The notes under the pieces are model-generated. The model saw only the letters and a list, made by a program, of their open reading frames with translations, was not told the origin of the DNA and did not search any database. Positions 7,601 to 16,302 of a DNA stretch of 64,000 bases are shown here, piece after piece. The stretch is from Phycisphaerae bacterium (GTDB lineage: Bacteria; Planctomycetota; Phycisphaerae; UBA1845; Fen-1342): the NCBI GenBank assembly GCA_022072445.1, contig JAJVHV010000020.1, forward strand, positions 88,590 through 152,589. The letters run 5' to 3'. A program made the position numbers and the translations under genes. Each line of letters starts with the position of its first letter. Position 1 is the stretch's first letter.

Positions 7601-9203
7601 TGTCGATCTGATCCGTTGTAGCCGGCAGCGTCGTGGGCTCTGTCGCTGCCGCGCCTTGCGCCGAGAGGTTCGATGCTGGCGGCAAAAGAACGTAAATGTC
7701 GCCGCGCCGCTCCCACACGCCGCCCGGAATCTCCGTCGCGGGTCGATCGCGATCCAGCGGTACCAGCACGACGCTTCGGCGTTCGCGGACGGCGTCGGCC
7801 ACGGGCTGCTCGTGCGGCTCCAGCCCCAGCGCGACGATTCGGGCCGCGCGGGCGCGCCCGACGGCCTGCTCGTAGAGCAGGGCGTAGCGCACCATCTCGT
7901 CCTCGCACAGGATCACGCCGCCAGCGCCCGACAGCTCGTACGCCTCCCGATTTAGCGCCGCCGCGTGATGCAGGCCGCGGCCCCAAGGCTGGAACATGGC
8001 GGCGTAGCCATCGCGATACGGCTTGTTTCCGACCATGCCCGCCAAAAGACCGCGCGCCCGCAAGATCTCGCTCGCCGCCACGTAGAGCAGCGGCGTCCAC
8101 AGCGCGGTCAGTGCCGCGGCCCCCAGGAGAAGGCGTCGCGAACCACTGCGACGCAGGCGAACGCGCGTCAGTCCGATTCCGGCCAGCAGGGCCAGCGCCG
8201 CATAAACCGGAAAGAAGAACATGTACTGATCACGCACGGAGTAGCGCACTACAAACAGCGCAAAGATAATTGCTTCGGCCGCTACGGCCCGTACCAACGT
8301 CCGCTCGTCGCGTCCGTGCCGCGCGAGCCCGAGCAGCGCCAGCGGCAGCGTCAGCCCGGGAAAGTTGTAAACGACGAACGCCAGGCTGAAGGCCAAACCG
8401 CGCGCCGTCACGCCCACGTTGGTCACATCGGAGCCGAACCGCCCGACCAGCGCCGAGCCCAGTGTCGCCCACGCGTCGCCGCTGGTCACCATTGTCCGTA
8501 CGACCAGCGTCAGATACGGCGCCGCCCCCAGCAGCCACACTCCCAGGGCCAGCAGCGCCGTCCTCACGCCGCGCCGCCGGCCGCGCAGCACACTCCACGC
8601 CACGACGCAATCGACCGGCGTCGCCAGCGATGCCAGCAAGTGATTCGCCACGCCCAGGCCATTCAGCAGCGCCATCGCCAGCAGCCACGAAACACGCCGC
8701 GACGCCGCAAGCTGCGCCAGGCAGAGCCATTCGCCGGTCAGCAGGGCGGCGGTCAGCGCGTACGACTCCGTGTGCGTCGCGTGATGCCAGAAGGTGTGCG
8801 ACAGCATGAGGGCGGCGGCGGCGATGAACGCGGCGGCCGTCGTCGTCGCGGTGTGGACGTCGCGCGCCGCGCGCAACGCAACCCGGATGGCGCCGGCCAC
8901 GTTGGCGACGGCGATCGCACCGCACAGAGCGCTCACCAGCGTGATCGCGCAGGCCGGCTCGACCGGCAGAGCGCTCACGAATAGCCGCCCGATCCAGAAT
9001 TGCAGCGGGTGGGTCAGCGCCAGACCGAGACGATGCTCGAGCTGGCCGGTCACGATGCGATACTGCTGCCACCCCGAGTCCTGCCATTGGACGCCGGGGT
9101 CCATCGTCAGCAGATAGAGCGCTAGTGCGGCCGCGCCGGCCGCCAGCCACAACGTCGGCGTTCGCGCACTGCGTCCAGTTTCGGCCGAGGGAGCCGGCGC
9201 CAT
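7593..9203 (-). CDS. DUF2723-type multi-pass membrane protein (GT-C-like)
   Basis: 536 residues with about ten hydrophobic segments. After the first helix comes TMDPGVQWQDSGWQQYRIV, which matches the conserved first periplasmic loop of DUF2723 proteins (P-G-V-x-W-x-D-S-G). In GT-C glycosyltransferases the equivalent acidic residue is catalytic. A conserved HATHTESYAL lies in a later loop. DUF2723 is regarded as related to protein O-mannosyltransferases, so transfer of a lipid-linked sugar in the membrane is plausible, but donor and acceptor are unknown. It heads the coupled three-gene minus-strand unit. Confidence 0.75.
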   Translation of the reverse strand: MAPAPSAETGRSARTPTLWLAAGAAALALYLLTMDPGVQWQDSGWQQYRIVTGQLEHRLGLALTHPLQFWIGRLFVSALPVEPACAITLVSALCGAIAVANVAGAIRVALRAARDVHTATTTAAAFIAAAALMLSHTFWHHATHTESYALTAALLTGEWLCLAQLAASRRVSWLLAMALLNGLGVANHLLASLATPVDCVVAWSVLRGRRRGVRTALLALGVWLLGAAPYLTLVVRTMVTSGDAWATLGSALVGRFGSDVTNVGVTARGLAFSLAFVVYNFPGLTLPLALLGLARHGRDERTLVRAVAAEAIIFALFVVRYSVRDQYMFFFPVYAALALLAGIGLTRVRLRRSGSRRLLLGAAALTALWTPLLYVAASEILRARGLLAGMVGNKPYRDGYAAMFQPWGRGLHHAAALNREAYELSGAGGVILCEDEMVRYALLYEQAVGRARAARIVALGLEPHEQPVADAVRERRSVVLVPLDRDRPATEIPGGVWERRGDIYVLLPPASNLSAQGAAATEPTTLPATTDQIDND

Positions 9204-9241
9204 TGACCGACATCATACTCGCCGCGACGCTTGCGAGGGGC

Positions 9242-9505
9242 CTACCGCCGGCGCCGCCGGCCGCCGCCGTCGATCCGCTGCACAGCGAACAGCAGGATGA
9301 GCGCCCCGACCGTCGCCGTAATTAGCGTGCCGCACGAGTTTGACGTCGACAGCCCCAGCATACGGAACACAAATCCGCCGATCACCGCCCCCAGGATGCC
9401 GATGACCATGTTTCCGGCCAGACCGAATCCCCGGCCTTTCCAGAGCTGACCCGCCAGCCAGCCCGAAACCACACCAATCAGCAGGAACCAGAGCAGACTC
9501 AACAT
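9242..9505 (-). CDS. GlsB/YeaQ/YmgE-family small membrane protein
   Basis: 87 residues from the chosen ATG at 9503-9505. LLWFLLIGVVSGWLAGQLWK, GFGLAGNMVIGILGAVIGGF and a final hydrophobic segment give the three short helices of the transglycosylase-associated (YeaQ/YmgE) family. The family is linked to stress responses, but its biochemical activity is not established. It ends in a run of arginines. A start 10 codons earlier (9535) is possible; I preferred the later one because family members begin just before the first helix. Confidence 0.8.
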   Translation of the reverse strand: MLSLLWFLLIGVVSGWLAGQLWKGRGFGLAGNMVIGILGAVIGGFVFRMLGLSTSNSCGTLITATVGALILLFAVQRIDGGGRRRRR

Positions 9506-9662
9506 CGCGTGCACCGTCGGCAGTTCTGTCGGCATCGCTCGCCCGTCGCCGGCCACGATCTCCGGCGCGACGTGCGGCGGCGCGGCAGGCCGCGTGAAGA
9601 TAACGCGCCGCGGCAGCCGCGGCGACGCCCGCCGCCGCTATCATCCGGCGCAAGGCTGATCC

Positions 9663-10466
9663 ATGACCGTGATTTCCGTCATCATCCCCGCGCGAAATGA
9701 GCAGGAAAGTCTGGCGCCGCTCGTGGCCGAGCTGACCAGCGCCGTGCGGCGCGAGCAGCCCGGCGTCGAGATCGCCGCCGAAGTCATCATCGTCGATGAC
9801 TGCAGCACCGACGACACCTGGGCGCGCATCGTCGCGCTGTCGTCTCAGCGGCCCGACGGGCCGTCGGCGCCGGTCCCAGTCCGCGGCCTGCGGCTCGCGC
9901 GGCACCTGGGCAAGAGCGCCGCATTAAGCGCCGGGCTCGCCGCGGCACAGGGCGAGCTGCTCGTCACGATCGACGCCGACCTGCAGGACGATCCCGCCGA
10001 GCTGCAGCGCCTCCTCGCCCGGATCGACGACGGCTGCGACCTGGCGACCGGGTGGAAGCAGCGGCGGCAGGACGGCTGGCGGCGGCGCCTGTCCAGCGCG
10101 CTGTTCAACGTGGCGGTTTCGCTGCTGACCGGAGTCTGGCTGAGCGACCATAACTGCGGCTTCAAGGCCTTCAAACGACGCGTCCTGCCCGCGCTGCGGC
10201 TCGAACGCGGCACGCACCGCTACCTGGCCGTCATGGCGGCCGCCGGCGGATTTCGCGTCGGGCAGACCCCCGTCCATCACCGGCCGCGGCGCTTCGGCCG
10301 CTCGCGCTACGGCTGGCGGAGGGTCCCGGAGTCGATCGCCGACCTGGCCCGTATCATCGTCTGGACGCGCGGCATGCGCCGCCCCGCGCCCGCACCGCCG
10401 GCGCCGGCGGCGCCGCCCATTGTCGAGCGCTGCGGCTTCGAACTCGAGAGTGCCACAAACTCATGA
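9663..10466 (+). CDS. Family 2 glycosyltransferase (dolichol-phosphate mannosyltransferase-like)
   Basis: 267 residues with a GT-A fold. ISVIIPARNEQESL opens the nucleotide-sugar-binding domain, VIIVDDCSTDDTW follows, and TIDADLQDDP carries the DxD metal-binding motif. LSDHNCGFKAFKR is typical of the polyprenyl-phosphate glycosyltransferase branch (DPM1/ArnC-like). Unlike many relatives it has no C-terminal membrane helices; the tail is Ala/Pro-rich. It probably charges a polyprenyl phosphate with a sugar on the cytoplasmic face. The next gene overlaps by four bases (ATGA) and encodes a GT-C-like membrane protein that could use the lipid-linked sugar. The pairing is visible, the shared pathway is inferred. 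Confidence 0.85.
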   Translation: MTVISVIIPARNEQESLAPLVAELTSAVRREQPGVEIAAEVIIVDDCSTDDTWARIVALSSQRPDGPSAPVPVRGLRLARHLGKSAALSAGLAAAQGELLVTIDADLQDDPAELQRLLARIDDGCDLATGWKQRRQDGWRRRLSSALFNVAVSLLTGVWLSDHNCGFKAFKRRVLPALRLERGTHRYLAVMAAAGGFRVGQTPVHHRPRRFGRSRYGWRRVPESIADLARIIVWTRGMRRPAPAPPAPAAPPIVERCGFELESATNS

Positions 10467-11776
10467 ATTCGCCCGAGTCCGAATCGGATCGAGGCACCTG
10501 GATCGTACCTCTGGCCGGCGCGGTCGCAGCGGCGCTCGTGCTTGGCGCGATGCTGCGCCTGCCACCGATCCAGAACGCCAATGACGAATCGCGCTGGTGC
10601 ACGGTCTGGAGCCTCGTCGAGCGCGGCACCTACGCGATCGACGACGCGCCCTGGACCGCGCACACCGTCGACAAGATTCGCCGCGACGGCCACTACTACT
10701 CCAGCAAGCCCCCGCTCTTCCCGACGCTGCTGGCCGGCTTCTACTGGCTGCAGCGCCACGTGCTGGGCTGGTCGCTCGACACGCACCGTGCGCTGGTCGT
10801 GCGTTCGACGCTCTTCCTCGTCAACATCGTCCCGCTGATGATCTTTGTCGCCCTCTACGCCCGTTTCGTCGCTCGCGAGTACGCACAGCGGCAACCCTTC
10901 GTCCTGGCCTATTGCACGTTGGCGGCCGCACTGGGGACCTACCTGGCGCCCTACTGCGTCACGCTCACCAGCCACACCGTCGCCGGGTTCTGCTGCATGG
11001 CGACCATCTACGTCGTCTGGCGCATCAGCCGCGCCCGGCCGACGCCCAGCGCGGCGCCGACCGACGGCGCCTGGTTCGCGCTGGCCGGATTGCTCGCCGG
11101 CCTGCTGCCAGCTCTCGACCTGCTCGCCGCGCCCTTCTGCGTCTGCGTCTTCCTCGGGCTGCTCTGGATCGACCCGGCCCGAACGATGCGCGCATTCGTC
11201 CCCGCCGCACTCGTGCCCATCGCCGCTTTCCTGCTGACGAACTGGTTGGTGATGGAGACCGTCGTCCCGGCCTACGCGTTCAAGAGCACCGAGCTGTATC
11301 ACTACCCCGGCAGCTTCTGGGAAAACCCGCGCGGCATCGCCGCCAACACCGACTCCCGCGCCGTCTACCTTCTTCACATGCTCGTCGGCCACCACGGCTG
11401 GTTCACGCACACGCCGATCTTCCTCCTCGCCATCCTCGCGGCACTCCGCCGGCCGCTCGGCGGTCCAGCCGCACTGCCGAGTTTCAACCTGCTGGTGCTG
11501 GCGAACTTCGTCTTTCTGGTCGTGTTCTACCTGATCATCAGCGACGACTACGGCGGCACCTGCCAGGGCCTGCGCTGGCTCTTCTGGCAGATCCCGCTGC
11601 TGCTGATGCTGCTGCCGCCGGCCGTGCAATCGCTCGCGCCGTCGCGCGCCGGACGTGGCATCCTGTGGGCGGCGCTGGCCCTGTCAGTCTTCAGTGCTGC
11701 TTACGCGCTTCCCGGACCGTGGGGCTCGTCGTGGCTGCACGAACTGATCCGGTCGGCGGGCTGGATCACGTATTGA
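10463..11776 (+). CDS. Multi-pass membrane protein, GT-C glycosyltransferase-like
   Basis: 437 residues with about nine or ten hydrophobic segments. The first loop after helix 1 (LPPIQNANDESRWCTVWSLV) contains acidic residues where GT-C enzymes keep theirs, and HYYSSKPPLFPTLLAGFYWL is reminiscent of the KPPL region of PMT/ArnT-like enzymes. I therefore suggest a lipid-linked-sugar-dependent transferase, without a defined acceptor. The ATG overlaps the TGA of the GT2 gene, so the two are almost certainly co-translated. Confidence 0.7.
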   Translation: MNSPESESDRGTWIVPLAGAVAAALVLGAMLRLPPIQNANDESRWCTVWSLVERGTYAIDDAPWTAHTVDKIRRDGHYYSSKPPLFPTLLAGFYWLQRHVLGWSLDTHRALVVRSTLFLVNIVPLMIFVALYARFVAREYAQRQPFVLAYCTLAAALGTYLAPYCVTLTSHTVAGFCCMATIYVVWRISRARPTPSAAPTDGAWFALAGLLAGLLPALDLLAAPFCVCVFLGLLWIDPARTMRAFVPAALVPIAAFLLTNWLVMETVVPAYAFKSTELYHYPGSFWENPRGIAANTDSRAVYLLHMLVGHHGWFTHTPIFLLAILAALRRPLGGPAALPSFNLLVLANFVFLVVFYLIISDDYGGTCQGLRWLFWQIPLLLMLLPPAVQSLAPSRAGRGILWAALALSVFSAAYALPGPWGSSWLHELIRSAGWITY

Positions 11777-11840
11777 AGCCGGTTGTCATCCCCACGCCTG
11801 CTATGAAGCCGCGGCCGCCGAAGTCCTGCGCGTCAGCGCG

Positions 11841-13145
11841 CTATCCGCCGTCGGCCTCGCTCGCGACGCGCTCGGCGATCCGCACGCGCTGCGGGTGCTC
11901 GGGTGAGAGTTCGATCAGCCGGCGGTAGTGCTCCACGGCCGCCACCCGCTGACCCGCATCCCAGAGCGCGTCTGCCAGACGGAGCCGAAGGCCCACGTCC
12001 CGCGGCACCTCGGCCACCGCGCGCTCCAGCCACTCGTGATAAAGCCGCACCTCGCCGCGCTCGCCGTACCGTTCGGCCAGGCGGACGTACCCGTCGCGCA
12101 GAATCTCCGTTGCGCGGGCGCTGTCGCGCTGCGCAGCAGCCCGCAGATACGCGAGAAACTCGGGCAGCGCGTCGGCGGCCAGCGCCACGTCGATCAGCCC
12201 CGCAAGCACCTCCGGGTCGTCCGCTTTCAGCAGCGCGGCCTCGCGCGCCCGAACGATCTGCATCGCGATCTGAGGCTTGCGGGCTGTCAGCCAGATGCGG
12301 GCGTGCAGCACGTGCGCGGCGGGTTCGTCCAAGCCGCCGTCCAGCGCCCGCCGGAGCTGGTAGACGGCGGAGTCGGCCGGGCAGCAGAGGAAATCGGAGC
12401 CCTCGCCGTGCCGTTCGAGCAGCAGCCAGTCGCCGTCGAACTGCCCTTCGCGGCCGTGCGGACACGCGCGGATGCACGTGTTTCCGAGAATTCGGCCCAG
12501 GGCGAAGTGCGCCTGCGCCGCCCGCAGATGCAGAGACGGCAGTGGGCCGGCGGCCCGCACCGCCTCCCTCACCATGCGCAGCGCGGCGACAGGCCGGCCG
12601 CCGCGCAACGCGTCGTCGAGTATCGCCAGCCAGAGTGCTTCGCAGGCCGGCCAGCGTTTGAGTGCGCCTTCGAGCAGCGCGCGGGCCGCGCCGGCGCCGG
12701 CCGTCTGTCGCCGGGCTTCAGCCAGAAGCAGCATGTCCGGAGGATCAAGTTGTTCGAGCGCGGGGCCCAGCAGCAGCTCGACTCGTCTCCAGTCGGCAGC
12801 TCCCGCCGCGTGGCGTGCACCCGCCAGCCGGACGCGCAGGCGGCGAGAGTCGGCCTGAAGCGCGTTATCAAGCACCCTGCAGGCCGTCTCGGGTTGTCCC
12901 GCGCGAACATACGCCTCGAGCAGCCGAATGAGATACTCGTCGTTCTCCGGCTGGCGCGTCACGGCACTCAACAGGAGATCGACACCGGCGAGAGCATCGC
13001 CCGACTCGAGCTTTTCGCATCCGGCGCGGAAAAGCGCGCTGCTGTCAGCCGCTGCCGCGGGGCGCGAAGCGGCTTCCTGCGGTCTGGATGCACAGAGCGC
13101 CGCCGCCGCCGCCAGACACCGCGCCGCTTGCAGAATACCGATCAT
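11841..13145 (-). CDS. Exported TPR-like protein
   Basis: 434 residues. The N-terminus has a short hydrophobic segment (ARCLAAAAALCASRPQEAAS) that looks like a signal peptide. The rest is an Ala/Leu/Arg-rich helical solenoid with TPR-like units, such as NDEYLIRLLEAYVRAGQPET and RLRLADALWDAGQRVAAVEH. A central insertion (residues 215-250) holds Cys residues (NTCIRACPHGREGQFDGDW, then DFLCCPADSAVY) that interrupts the repeats and could bind metal or form disulfides. Function unknown. It is divergent from mutS2 with 67 bases between the two starts. Confidence 0.7.
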   Translation of the reverse strand: MIGILQAARCLAAAAALCASRPQEAASRPAAAADSSALFRAGCEKLESGDALAGVDLLLSAVTRQPENDEYLIRLLEAYVRAGQPETACRVLDNALQADSRRLRVRLAGARHAAGAADWRRVELLLGPALEQLDPPDMLLLAEARRQTAGAGAARALLEGALKRWPACEALWLAILDDALRGGRPVAALRMVREAVRAAGPLPSLHLRAAQAHFALGRILGNTCIRACPHGREGQFDGDWLLLERHGEGSDFLCCPADSAVYQLRRALDGGLDEPAAHVLHARIWLTARKPQIAMQIVRAREAALLKADDPEVLAGLIDVALAADALPEFLAYLRAAAQRDSARATEILRDGYVRLAERYGERGEVRLYHEWLERAVAEVPRDVGLRLRLADALWDAGQRVAAVEHYRRLIELSPEHPQRVRIAERVASEADGG

Positions 13146-13176
13146 CGCCTCAACCCGTGGCCGCCGACCGTCTCAA

Positions 13177-13205
13177 TTGTGACCGACCCGCGCGACCGAT
13201 ACAAT
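13177..13205 (+). promoter_or_regulatory. Candidate promoter of mutS2, leaderless spacing
   Basis: TTGTGA (13177-13182) and TACAAT (13200-13205) are separated by exactly 17 bases, close to the sigma-70 consensus. The ATG of mutS2 begins at 13213, only 7 bases after the -10 box. Transcription from this promoter would start at or next to the A of the ATG. No Shine-Dalgarno sequence is seen, which fits a leaderless message. Confidence 0.5.
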
Positions 13206-13212
13206 CGGCCGC

Positions 13213-15579
13213 ATGGACGCCCACACGCTCGAATGTCTCGATTTCGCGCGCATCCGCGAACTGCTCGCCGGCTACGCCATGTGTGGTCTCGGGCGCGGGC
13301 TGGCGCTGTCGATCCGGCCGGGCGGCCGACTTGAGGTCGTCCGCCGCTGGCTCGTGCAGGTCGAGGAGATGCAGCGCTACACCGCCGCCGAAAGTATGCC
13401 ACCCTTCGGCGGCATCAGCGACGTTCGCGAGCTGGTGCGGCGGAGCGCGCCGCCGCTGCGGCTGAGCGTGGAGGAGATCGCCGACGTCGGGCGGACGCTT
13501 CAGGGCGGGCACGCGGTGGTCGGTTGGCTGAGTCGCGTCGGAGACGAGCTGCCCGAGCTGAAGGTGCTGGTGGGCCGCGTCGGGGACTTCGTCCACATCG
13601 CCGAGCGGATCGCGCGGGTGATCGACGAGCGCGGCAGCGTGCGCGACAACGCCAGCGAGAAGCTGGCCCGCATTCGGGCGCGCATCGCCGACGCCGCCGC
13701 CGCGATCCGTCAGGTCGTGCACAAGCTGCTGGCCGAACCGGGCGTGACGAAGTACCTGCAATACCACAATCACACGTTTCACAACGACCGCATCGTGCTG
13801 CCCGTGCGGGCCGAGTGTCGCGGACGCGTCGCCGGCATCATCCATCGCAGCTCCGACAGCGGCGCGACCGTCTACGTCGAGCCGGCACCCGTGGTCGAGC
13901 TGAACAACGAAATCAGCCGGCTGCGGGCCGACGAGGACGAGGAGGTCGCGCGGCTGCTGTGGGAGCTGGCGCACGAAGTGCACATCAACGCCGAAGCGAT
14001 CCTGACCACGCTCGACACGCTGGCGGTGATTGACCTGATCGTCGCGAAAGTGCGTTTCTCGCGCGATTTCGACGCGCGCTGCCCGGCGCTCAATGACGAC
14101 GGCCGCATCGTGCTGCGGGGCGCGAGGCATCCGCTGCTGCTCGATCTGGCACGGCGGCGAAGCGACGACGGCCGCCCGATCGAGGACGTCGTGCCGATCG
14201 ACGTGCGCGTCGGCGACGACTTCGACATGCTGATCATCACCGGCCCGAACACCGGCGGGAAGACCGTCACGCTCAAGACCGTCGGGCTGCTGTGCGTCAT
14301 GGTGCAGGCCGGCATCCCGATTCCCGTCGGCCCCGGCTGCGACGTGGGCCTCTTCCCGCACGTGATGATCGACGTGGGCGACGAGCAGAGCATGCAGCAG
14401 TCGCTCAGCACGTTCAGCGCGCATCTGACCCGCCAGCTCGACATGATGCGCCGCGCCAACAACCGCACGCTCGTGCTGATTGACGAGCTCGGAGCCGGCA
14501 CCGACCCCGACGAAGGTGCCGCGATCGGCCGCGCCATCCTCGACGAGTTCGGCCGCCGAGACTCGCGCTGCATCGTCAGCACGCACCTGGGCGCGCTGAA
14601 GGGCTATGCCCTGACGCGGCAGCGCGTCGAAAACGGCTGCGTCGAGTTCGACATCGAGACGCTCCGCCCAACCTATCACCTGCGCATCGGCGAGCCGGGC
14701 AACAGCAACGCCATCGAGATCGCCCAGCGGCTGGGTCTGCCCCGCCGCCTGGTCGCGGCGGCGCGCAACAATCTGTCGCGAAAGGGCCGCGCCCTGCGCG
14801 AGGCCATCGCCGGTACGGTCGAGAGCAAACGCCGCGCCGAAGCCGCCCGCGCCGCCGCCCATGAGGCCCGCGTGGCGGCCGACGACGCCCGCTCCGCCGC
14901 CGAGAACGCACGGGCACGCTTCGCGCAGCAGCAGTCGGAGTTTCACGAGTGGGTGCGGCACGTCGTGCATCTGCGGCCGGGTGACGCGGTGCGCGTGCGG
15001 AACTTCGACCGCGACGGGCGCGTGGTACGCGTGCACATCGAGCAGCATCGCGCCGAGATCGACGTCGGCGCGTTCGCGGTCGACGTGCCGCTCGGCGACG
15101 TGTTTCCGCCGCAGGCCCCGCCGCCGCCCCCGCCGCTCGAACGGCCGGCCGCGGAGCGCCCCACGCGGCTGCGCCCGCAGCGCCTGGCGCCGGATCGCCC
15201 GCCGCGCAACAAGGCCAACTCCGCGGCCGGCGCGGCGCGCGGCGGCAAGCCGAGATCCACGCACCCCACCGAAGAAGACCGGCGGCCCAAACCGGTCGTG
15301 CCGTCGTTGACGGACAGCGAAGCCGAGACACTGAAAGCCGGCGACACCGTGTTGGCCAAGCGATTTCATCGCAACGGACGCGTCGTCCGTGTCGTGCCCG
15401 CCAGGAAGGTCGTCGTCGTCTCGGTCGGAGCGCTCGAACTCGAACTGCCTTATAGCGGCCTCGCGCTGCCCGAGGCGGTCGAGCGCGCCCGGCGGGCAGC
15501 CGAGAGCCCGCCTCCATACGCGCCGCCGTCCGAAACGGGCGGCACGCCGCAGAACGCACCGCTGCCCGAAGCAGGCTGA
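13213..15579 (+). CDS. mutS2: MutS2-family ATPase lacking the Smr domain
   Basis: 788 residues. MutS2 proteins are MutS-related ATPases without the mismatch-binding domain; they act in recombination control or in rescue of collided ribosomes. Walker A is GPNTGGKT at residues 344-351 and Walker B is LVLIDE at 420-425, followed by GAGTDPDEGAA. The core and lever regions (residues 1-330) and the clamp coiled coil (about 510-580) are present. The usual C-terminal Smr nuclease domain is missing. Instead the tail has two KOW-like modules of similar sequence: LRPGDAVRVRNFDRDGRVVR at residue 587 and LKAGDTVLAKRFHRNGRVVR at 707. A Pro/Arg-rich linker separates them, and the protein ends in a Pro-rich tail. 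The gene is followed by a large repeat array. Confidence 0.9.
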   Translation: MDAHTLECLDFARIRELLAGYAMCGLGRGLALSIRPGGRLEVVRRWLVQVEEMQRYTAAESMPPFGGISDVRELVRRSAPPLRLSVEEIADVGRTLQGGHAVVGWLSRVGDELPELKVLVGRVGDFVHIAERIARVIDERGSVRDNASEKLARIRARIADAAAAIRQVVHKLLAEPGVTKYLQYHNHTFHNDRIVLPVRAECRGRVAGIIHRSSDSGATVYVEPAPVVELNNEISRLRADEDEEVARLLWELAHEVHINAEAILTTLDTLAVIDLIVAKVRFSRDFDARCPALNDDGRIVLRGARHPLLLDLARRRSDDGRPIEDVVPIDVRVGDDFDMLIITGPNTGGKTVTLKTVGLLCVMVQAGIPIPVGPGCDVGLFPHVMIDVGDEQSMQQSLSTFSAHLTRQLDMMRRANNRTLVLIDELGAGTDPDEGAAIGRAILDEFGRRDSRCIVSTHLGALKGYALTRQRVENGCVEFDIETLRPTYHLRIGEPGNSNAIEIAQRLGLPRRLVAAARNNLSRKGRALREAIAGTVESKRRAEAARAAAHEARVAADDARSAAENARARFAQQQSEFHEWVRHVVHLRPGDAVRVRNFDRDGRVVRVHIEQHRAEIDVGAFAVDVPLGDVFPPQAPPPPPPLERPAAERPTRLRPQRLAPDRPPRNKANSAAGAARGGKPRSTHPTEEDRRPKPVVPSLTDSEAETLKAGDTVLAKRFHRNGRVVRVVPARKVVVVSVGALELELPYSGLALPEAVERARRAAESPPPYAPPSETGGTPQNAPLPEAG

Positions 15580-15625
15580 GCACCGCCGCCCGGCACGCCG
15601 ACGTTCGTCGGGCAGCCCGATTCGG

Positions 15626-16300
15626 ATGGGTCGACATTTGTCGGACGGCCCGATCCGAACCCCCGACGCCAGTCGGGGGCCGACCGGCGAGGACGCTCGT
15701 CGCCCTGACAACCATCCTGACGCAACACGCCTGCCGCGCCTCCGACCCCTCACTCGCGTGAGGGGTTCGGATGCGTCGACGCTCGTCGGGCGGCCCTATC
15801 CGAACCCCCGACGCCAGTCGGGGGCCGTACGGCGAGGACGCGCTTCGCCCTGACAACCATCCTGACGCAACACGCCTGCCGCGCCTCCGACCCCTCACTC
15901 GCGTGAGGGGTTCGGATGGCTCGACGCTCGTCGGGCGCCCGATCCGGTCAGCGCTCGTCGGACGGCCCGATCCGAACCCCCGACGCCAGTCGGGGGCCGT
16001 ACGGCGAGGACGCGCTTCGCCCTGACAACCATCCTGACGCAACACACTTGCCGCGCCTCCGACCCCTCACTCGCGTGAGGGGTTCGGATGCGTCGACGCT
16101 CGTCGGGCGGCCCTATCCGAACCCCCGACGACCCCCGACGCCAGTCGGGGGCCGTACGGCGAGGACGCGCTTCGCCCTGACAACCATCCTGACGCAACAC
16201 GCCTGCCGCGCCTCCGACCCCTCACTCGCGTGAGGGGTTCGGATGCGTCGACGTTTGTCGGACGGCCCGATCCGGACCCCCGACGCCAGTCGGGGGCCGC
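15626..16300. repeat. Tandem array of ~145-bp units with two perfect hairpins
   Basis: The anchor ctgacaaccatcctgacgca starts at 15705, 15850, 16022 and 16177. The spacings are 145, 172 (a 27-base insertion) and 155 (a 10-base duplication of gacccccgac). A partial fifth unit ends at about 16300. Each full unit has two perfect palindromes, both with 8-bp stems and 4-base loops: cccccgacgccagtcggggg (e.g. 15805-15824) and cccctcactcgcgtgagggg (e.g. 15746-15765). All frames are open through the array because of base composition, but the peptides are repetitive and not protein-like. The array ends within a few bases of the stop of the next, minus-strand gene. It could terminate transcription of mutS2 on one side and of that gene on the other. 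Confidence 0.93.
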
Positions 16301-16302
16301 AC

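Noticed and set aside
13150..15753. An 867-codon open frame on the minus strand
   Set aside because: It is the antisense of mutS2; the peptide has no domain and reflects high-G+C codon bias.
15580..16300. Open frames across the 145-bp repeats
   Set aside because: All are made of the repeat unit and change with the 27- and 10-base insertions; no start context or conserved domain.
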